DNA of 10,112 nucleotides, taken from positions 1-10,112 of the forward strand of contig JAHHSZ010000066.1 of the NCBI GenBank assembly GCA_020024915.1, read 5' to 3'. Position numbers and translations under genes: made by a program. The notes below the pieces were generated by a model. That model was given only the letters and a program-made list of their open reading frames with translations. It had not been told where the DNA came from and did no database searches. The DNA is from Fusobacterium sp. Lineage in GTDB: Bacteria > Fusobacteriota > Fusobacteriia > Fusobacteriales > Fusobacteriaceae. Below, one piece after another: positions 6,803-10,112 of this stretch. Every line of letters begins with the position of its first letter. Position 1 is the stretch's first letter.

Positions 6803-7600
6803 CTACATCTCACCTTTATCTTTATTTCCTTTAGTATATCCCATTACATAATCTATATTTATATTTTTCAACGAATTAAAAATACTCTGTTTTACATTTG
6901 AGTTCGTTTTCTCTAACTCTGCTAACAACTTCTTTATCTCCTTTCTTTTTGAATCCACTTTTCCAGATTCAATTGGACAGCCACAACTCATTGCCTCTAT
7001 CTTATTCTTTTGAGTATATGAGATTATATCCTTTTCTTTGATATAGACAAGAGGTCTAATTACAGCCATTTTTCCGCTTGTAGAGCTAACTTTAGGTATC
7101 ATAGTTTTTACTGTTCCTGCATAAAACATGTTTATCATAGCTGTCTCTACAACATCATCAAAATGGTGTCCTAAAGCTAATTTATTGTATCCTAACTCCT
7201 CAACCTTATTATAAAGTACACCTCTTCTCATCTTAGCACACAGGAAACAGGGACTATCTGGATCCTCTCTAAATGCTACCTCCCACACATTTGCATCAAA
7301 TATTTCACAAGGAATATCAAGCTCTTCTAAATTCTTTTTAAACTGCTCCATATCCATAGAACCAAATCCTGGATTCATAGAGATAAATGCCACCTCAAAA
7401 TTCTTACTTCTATCTTTTTTTAACTCTTGAAATAACTTACATAACAGTAAACTATCCTTTCCTCCTGATACACCAACTGCTATTTTATCCCCATCTTCTA
7501 TCAAATTAAAATCCTTTATTCCTTTTATAAACTTACTCCATATGTTCTTTCTATATGTTGTTCTAAGACTTTCTAGAACTAATTCTCCTTTATTACCCAT
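6803..7600 (-). CDS. TtcA-like PP-loop tRNA thiolation protein, first of a tandem pair
   Basis: This 265-residue protein is a paralogue of the next gene, collinear over most of its length. It has SGGKDS (45-50), the cysteine pair SPCFLCAKMRRGVLY (C118, C121), GHHFDD (144-149), IRPLVYIKEKDI (181-192) and C206 and C208 in MSCGCPIE, giving a full set of candidate ligands for an Fe-S cluster. Known family members activate the tRNA base with ATP and insert sulfur delivered through the cluster. It ends with a short lysine-rich tail that the partner lacks. The ATG at 7600 follows AGGAGG by four bases, and a near-consensus promoter lies just upstream, with the udk terminator beyond it. The two products could act on different tRNA positions or form a mixed dimer; TtcA works as a homodimer in E. 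coli, so the second idea is only inference. Confidence 0.85.
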   Translation of the reverse strand: MGNKGELVLESLRTTYRKNIWSKFIKGIKDFNLIEDGDKIAVGVSGGKDSLLLCKLFQELKKDRSKNFEVAFISMNPGFGSMDMEQFKKNLEELDIPCEIFDANVWEVAFREDPDSPCFLCAKMRRGVLYNKVEELGYNKLALGHHFDDVVETAMINMFYAGTVKTMIPKVSSTSGKMAVIRPLVYIKEKDIISYTQKNKIEAMSCGCPIESGKVDSKRKEIKKLLAELEKTNSNVKQSIFNSLKNINIDYVMGYTKGNKDKGEM

Positions 7601-7632
7601 TTGCCCTCCTAAAAATATAATAAATACAATAC

Positions 7633-7661
7633 ATTATAATATTTTTTACTATTTATGTCTA
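7633..7661 (-). promoter_or_regulatory. Near-consensus sigma-70 type promoter of the PP-loop pair
   Basis: The minus strand carries TAGACA (7661-7656), one base off the consensus TTGACA, then exactly 17 bases, then a perfect TATAAT (7638-7633). The start of transcription should be near 7626, leaving a leader of about 26 bases that contains little more than the ribosome-binding site. No riboswitch or operator repeat is visible. Confidence 0.78.
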
Positions 7662-7680
7662 TAATTTTAAATTTATACAA

Positions 7681-7715
7681 TATAAAAATAAGAACACTTC
7701 AAATAAAGTGTCCTT
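7681..7715 (-). terminator. Intrinsic terminator after udk
   Basis: On the minus strand AAGGACACTT (7715-7706) pairs with AAGTGTTCTT (7699-7690): ten pairs including one G-U, around a six-base loop. It is followed at once by ATTTTTATA. It lies 11 bases after the udk stop and separates udk from the PP-loop genes. The opposite strand lacks a matching T-run, so it works in one direction. Confidence 0.85.
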
Positions 7716-7726
7716 ACTATTATACT

Positions 7727-8347
7727 CTATTTACTTAGGTGTCCTCTTAAAGTGCTTAAAATCATATCAATAGCCACTTTATTCTCTCCACCTCTAGGAA
7801 TTATTATGTCTGCATAACGTTTACTTGGCTCACAAAACTCTAAATACATTGGTTTTACTGTTGTAAGATATTGATTTTTTACTGACTCAAAACTTCTTCC
7901 TCTCTCGTTCATATCTCTCTCTATTCTTCTCAATATCATCTCATCTGCATCTGTATCAACATATATCTTTACATCAAATAATTCTCTTATCTCAGGTACT
8001 GCAAAAATTAGTATCCCTTCAACTATAATTATCTTTGATGGATTGATCTTTACAACACCATCTTTTCTAGAGTGAGTTGTAAAATCATAAATAGGTCTCT
8101 CTATAACTTCACCATTTTTTAAAGCTAATAGATGTCTTCTTAATAAATCAAACTCTATTGAATCAGGATGATCAAAATTTACCTTTGCTTTTTCCTCTAA
8201 AGTCATGTTTGTTAATTCTTTATAGTATGCATCTTGCTCTACTAAAGCTGCATCATCAGCCTTGAAAGCTTTTACTAAATTGTTTGCAACAGTTGTTTTT
8301 CCACTTCCACTTCCTCCTGCTACTCCAATTAAAATGCAATCTTTCAT
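7727..8347 (-). CDS. udk: Uridine kinase
   Basis: Phosphorylates uridine and cytidine to UMP and CMP in pyrimidine salvage, in the cytoplasm. The 206-residue length is normal for the family. Visible family marks are the Walker A loop GGSGSGKT (11-18), the substrate region DAYY (39-42), NFDHPDSIEFD (57-67), YDFTTHSR (87-94), VEGIL (109-113), RRIERD (140-145) and the RGRS lid region (149-152). The ATG at 8347 is preceded by GGGAGG nine bases upstream. It has its own promoter and terminator, so it is probably a single-gene unit, although it lies directly after carB of the de novo route. No PyrR-type or uracil-responsive leader could be recognised. Confidence 0.95.
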   Translation of the reverse strand: MKDCILIGVAGGSGSGKTTVANNLVKAFKADDAALVEQDAYYKELTNMTLEEKAKVNFDHPDSIEFDLLRRHLLALKNGEVIERPIYDFTTHSRKDGVVKINPSKIIIVEGILIFAVPEIRELFDVKIYVDTDADEMILRRIERDMNERGRSFESVKNQYLTTVKPMYLEFCEPSKRYADIIIPRGGENKVAIDMILSTLRGHLSK

Positions 8348-8394
8348 GTTTTATTTCCTCCCATATCAATATACTGTTTTTTCTTATCTTTATT

Positions 8395-8403
8395 ATTATA
8401 TCA
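8395..8403 (-). promoter_or_regulatory. Extended -10 promoter of udk
   Basis: The minus strand reads TGATATAAT: a perfect TATAAT (8400-8395) with the TG extension. The -35 area at 17 bp spacing is only T-rich (TTATTT). The expected start is near 8388, giving a leader of about 40 bases before the udk ATG. Confidence 0.68.
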
Positions 8404-8473
8404 TATTTTTCTATGAAAAATAAATAATTATCTTTATTAAGAAAAAAATAATAATTTAAAACCGAGGTAAAGA

Positions 8474-8540
8474 AAAAGGGAAAAATCACTATAATCAGTA
8501 TTATCTAAACACTAATTTTAAAAGTAACTTTTTCCCTTTT
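8474..8540 (-). terminator. Long hairpin with U-rich arm after carB
   Basis: On the minus strand AAAAGGGAAAAA, a bulged G and TTACT (8540-8523) pair with AGTGATTTTTCCCTTTT (8490-8474), giving 17 pairs with one wobble. Inside, ATTAGTGTT (8516-8508) pairs with AATACTGAT (8502-8494) around a five-base loop. The 3' arm runs on into TCTTT, so the U-rich arm itself probably serves for release. It sits about 55 bases after the carB stop and is the likely end of the carB transcript. The stem is longer than an ordinary terminator. Confidence 0.65.
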
Positions 8541-8544
8541 CTAA

Positions 8545-8562
8545 AGATTATTTCAATAATCT
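8545..8562 (-). repeat. Short inverted repeat between carB and its terminator
   Basis: AGATTAT and ATAATCT are perfect complements around the four-base loop TGAA on the minus strand. It is A-T rich, lies 32 bases after the carB stop and has no T-run of its own. It may protect the 3' end of the transcript or be chance in AT-rich DNA. Confidence 0.4.
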
Positions 8563-8594
8563 CAATTTAAATTTTTAATATCTACAATCTCAAA

Positions 8595-10112
8595 TTAGAT
8601 TTTACTTACATCAAATACATCTAATTTATTCTCATCAATATGGCTATCTTGCATTCTTAAAATTGCATTGATTGTATCTAATGAAGTAAGTACATCTACA
8701 CCATATTCAATGGCAGCTCTTCTCATTTTAAATCCATCTCTTTGAGCATCATTTGCTTTTGTAGGTGTATTGATTAATAGATCTACTTGTCTATTTTTTA
8801 ATACATCATCAATGTTAGGTGAAGCCTCTCCCATTCTATTAATTAAAGTTGATTCAACTCCATGCTCAGCTAAGAATTTTTGTGTTCCCTTAGTTGCAAA
8901 TAAAGTAGATCCATGCTTTACTAAGCTTTTAGCTATTGGTAAGAACTCCTCTTTGTCTTTATCTCTGATAGTTACTAATATCTTTCTATCTTGAATTAAA
9001 TGAACTCTCTTAGCTCCTAATAATCCCTTATAGATTGCCTCATCTACATTATTTCCTACCCCTAATACCTCTCCTGTTGATCTCATCTCTGGTCCTAATG
9101 ATACCTCAACACTTGATAATTTTTCAGTAGAGAATACGGGTACTTTTACAGCTACTAAGTTAGGCTTCTTATAGATTCCTGTTCCATAACCTATCTCTTC
9201 TAATGACTCTCCTAAGATTATTCTTGTTGCTATCTCAATTACAGGAAGTCCAGATATTTTTGATATATATGGAACTGTTCTTGAAGATCTTGGATTAACT
9301 TCTATTACATACAACTCATTTTCATAAGCTATAAATTGAATATTCATCATACCCTTTGTTTCTAAAGCTTGAGATATCTTTTTAGTTATCTCTAAAACTT
9401 TTTCCTCTGTTCCTTCATATAGATTTTGTTGAGGATAGATGGTTATTGAGTCTCCTGAATGAACTCCTGCTCTCTCTAAATGTTCCATTATCCCTGGAAT
9501 TAGTACATCTTTACCATCACAGATAGCATCTACTTCTAGCTCTATTCCATTCAAGTATTTATCAATTAATACTGGATTTTCTGAGTCTCTTTCAAATGAT
9601 GATTCTAAGTATTTTACTAAATTGTACTCGTCATGACAAATCTCCATTCCCTGTCCTCCAAGTACGTAAGAAGGTCTCACTAGTACTGGATATTTTATCT
9701 CATTAGCTATCTCTATTCCATGATTGATATCCCAAACAGCTCTTCCTTTTGGTCTCTTAATATCTAACTCTTCCATCATTGCTTCAAATTTCTCTCTATC
9801 TTCTGCTTCATCTATTTTTTCAGCTGAAGTTCCCAATATCTTTATTCCTTTATCAGATAAAGCATTAGCAAGTTTTATAGCAGTTTGTCCTCCAAATTGA
9901 AGTACAACTCCTTCTGGTCTCTCTTTTTCAATTATATTTAAAACATCTTCCAGAATTAATGGTTCAAAGTATAATCTGTCAGCTGTATTATAGTCAGTTG
10001 ATACAGTTTCTGGGTTATTATTTATGATTATGCTCTCTATTCCCATTTTCTTTAGTGTTTTTATTGAGTGAACTGTACAGTAGTCAAACTCTATTCCTTG
10101 TCCAATTCTTAT
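8595..10112 (-). CDS. carB: Carbamoyl-phosphate synthase large subunit, C-terminal half (partial)
   Basis: The frame is open to the right edge of the window, so 505 residues of a protein usually near 1,070 are seen; the beginning lies outside. The visible part starts IRIGQGIEFDYC, the linker before the second ATP-grasp half, which phosphorylates carbamate to carbamoyl phosphate. Marks in this part are NNNPETVSTDY, VLVRPSYVLGG (about 143-153), GIMEHLERAGVHSGDS, IEVNPRSSRTVP (about 270-281) and LGPEMRSTGEVLGVG (about 339-353). A final methylglyoxal-synthase-like domain (about 375-480) holds HGSTLFATKGT and the LLINTPTK loop, where nucleotides and ornithine control the enzyme in relatives. The internal ATG at 10046 is not the start, because the conserved protein clearly continues upstream. 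It supplies carbamoyl phosphate for pyrimidines and arginine with the small subunit CarA, expected upstream. No frameshift or lost motif is visible. Confidence 0.97.
   Translation of the reverse strand: MRIGQGIEFDYCTVHSIKTLKKMGIESIIINNNPETVSTDYNTADRLYFEPLILEDVLNIIEKERPEGVVLQFGGQTAIKLANALSDKGIKILGTSAEKIDEAEDREKFEAMMEELDIKRPKGRAVWDINHGIEIANEIKYPVLVRPSYVLGGQGMEICHDEYNLVKYLESSFERDSENPVLIDKYLNGIELEVDAICDGKDVLIPGIMEHLERAGVHSGDSITIYPQQNLYEGTEEKVLEITKKISQALETKGMMNIQFIAYENELYVIEVNPRSSRTVPYISKISGLPVIEIATRIILGESLEEIGYGTGIYKKPNLVAVKVPVFSTEKLSSVEVSLGPEMRSTGEVLGVGNNVDEAIYKGLLGAKRVHLIQDRKILVTIRDKDKEEFLPIAKSLVKHGSTLFATKGTQKFLAEHGVESTLINRMGEASPNIDDVLKNRQVDLLINTPTKANDAQRDGFKMRRAAIEYGVDVLTSLDTINAILRMQDSHIDENKLDVFDVSKI

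Noticed and set aside
8256..8489. A 77-codon minus-strand frame overlapping the start of udk
   Set aside because: It runs across the udk promoter and then in the wrong frame of udk, and its product is a low-complexity mix of F, Y, N, I and K. It is a shadow.
8595..10046. carB as a complete short gene starting at the ATG at 10046
   Set aside because: Conserved CarB residues (IRIGQGIEFDYC) continue in frame upstream to the window edge, so the gene is cut by the window and does not start there.

Overview
The window is AT-rich, with strong purine-rich ribosome-binding sites, short spacers and every gene on the minus strand. Gene content and style fit a low-GC anaerobe, most likely a Fusobacterium. 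That assignment is an inference from composition and protein style; a low-GC Clostridia-type host cannot be excluded.

In order of transcription (right to left): (1) 10112-8595 is the C-terminal half of carB, the large subunit of carbamoyl-phosphate synthase, running off the window edge and followed by a long U-rich hairpin terminator. (2) 8347-7727 is udk, uridine kinase, with its own extended -10 promoter and a clear intrinsic terminator. These two are de novo and salvage pyrimidine genes. (3) 7600-6051 is a two-gene unit of tandem TtcA-like PP-loop proteins, only 2 bp apart, behind a near-consensus promoter (TAGACA, 17 bp, TATAAT). They are probably tRNA-thiolating Fe-S enzymes. (4) 5973-2 appears to be one operon. 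It holds an OmpR-family response regulator with an altered acidic pocket and no kinase beside it, an unrecognised 48-residue protein, and two tandem giant lipid enzymes. Each enzyme joins an AMP-forming fatty-acid ligase, an acyl-carrier domain and a PlsC-type acyltransferase in one chain. Between the two enzymes lies a 163-bp gap that holds a protein-like open frame with no normal start codon.

The most interesting part is region 4. Each fusion protein carries all the parts needed to activate a free fatty acid with ATP, hold it on its own phosphopantetheine arm, and pass it to a glycerolipid acceptor. Having two diverged copies under an atypical regulator suggests a membrane-lipid remodelling or fatty-acid scavenging unit. 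No CRISPR array, tRNA, rRNA, insertion sequence or phage gene was seen. The only non-coding stretch near 300 bases is 8348-8594, which holds the carB terminator hairpins and the udk promoter.
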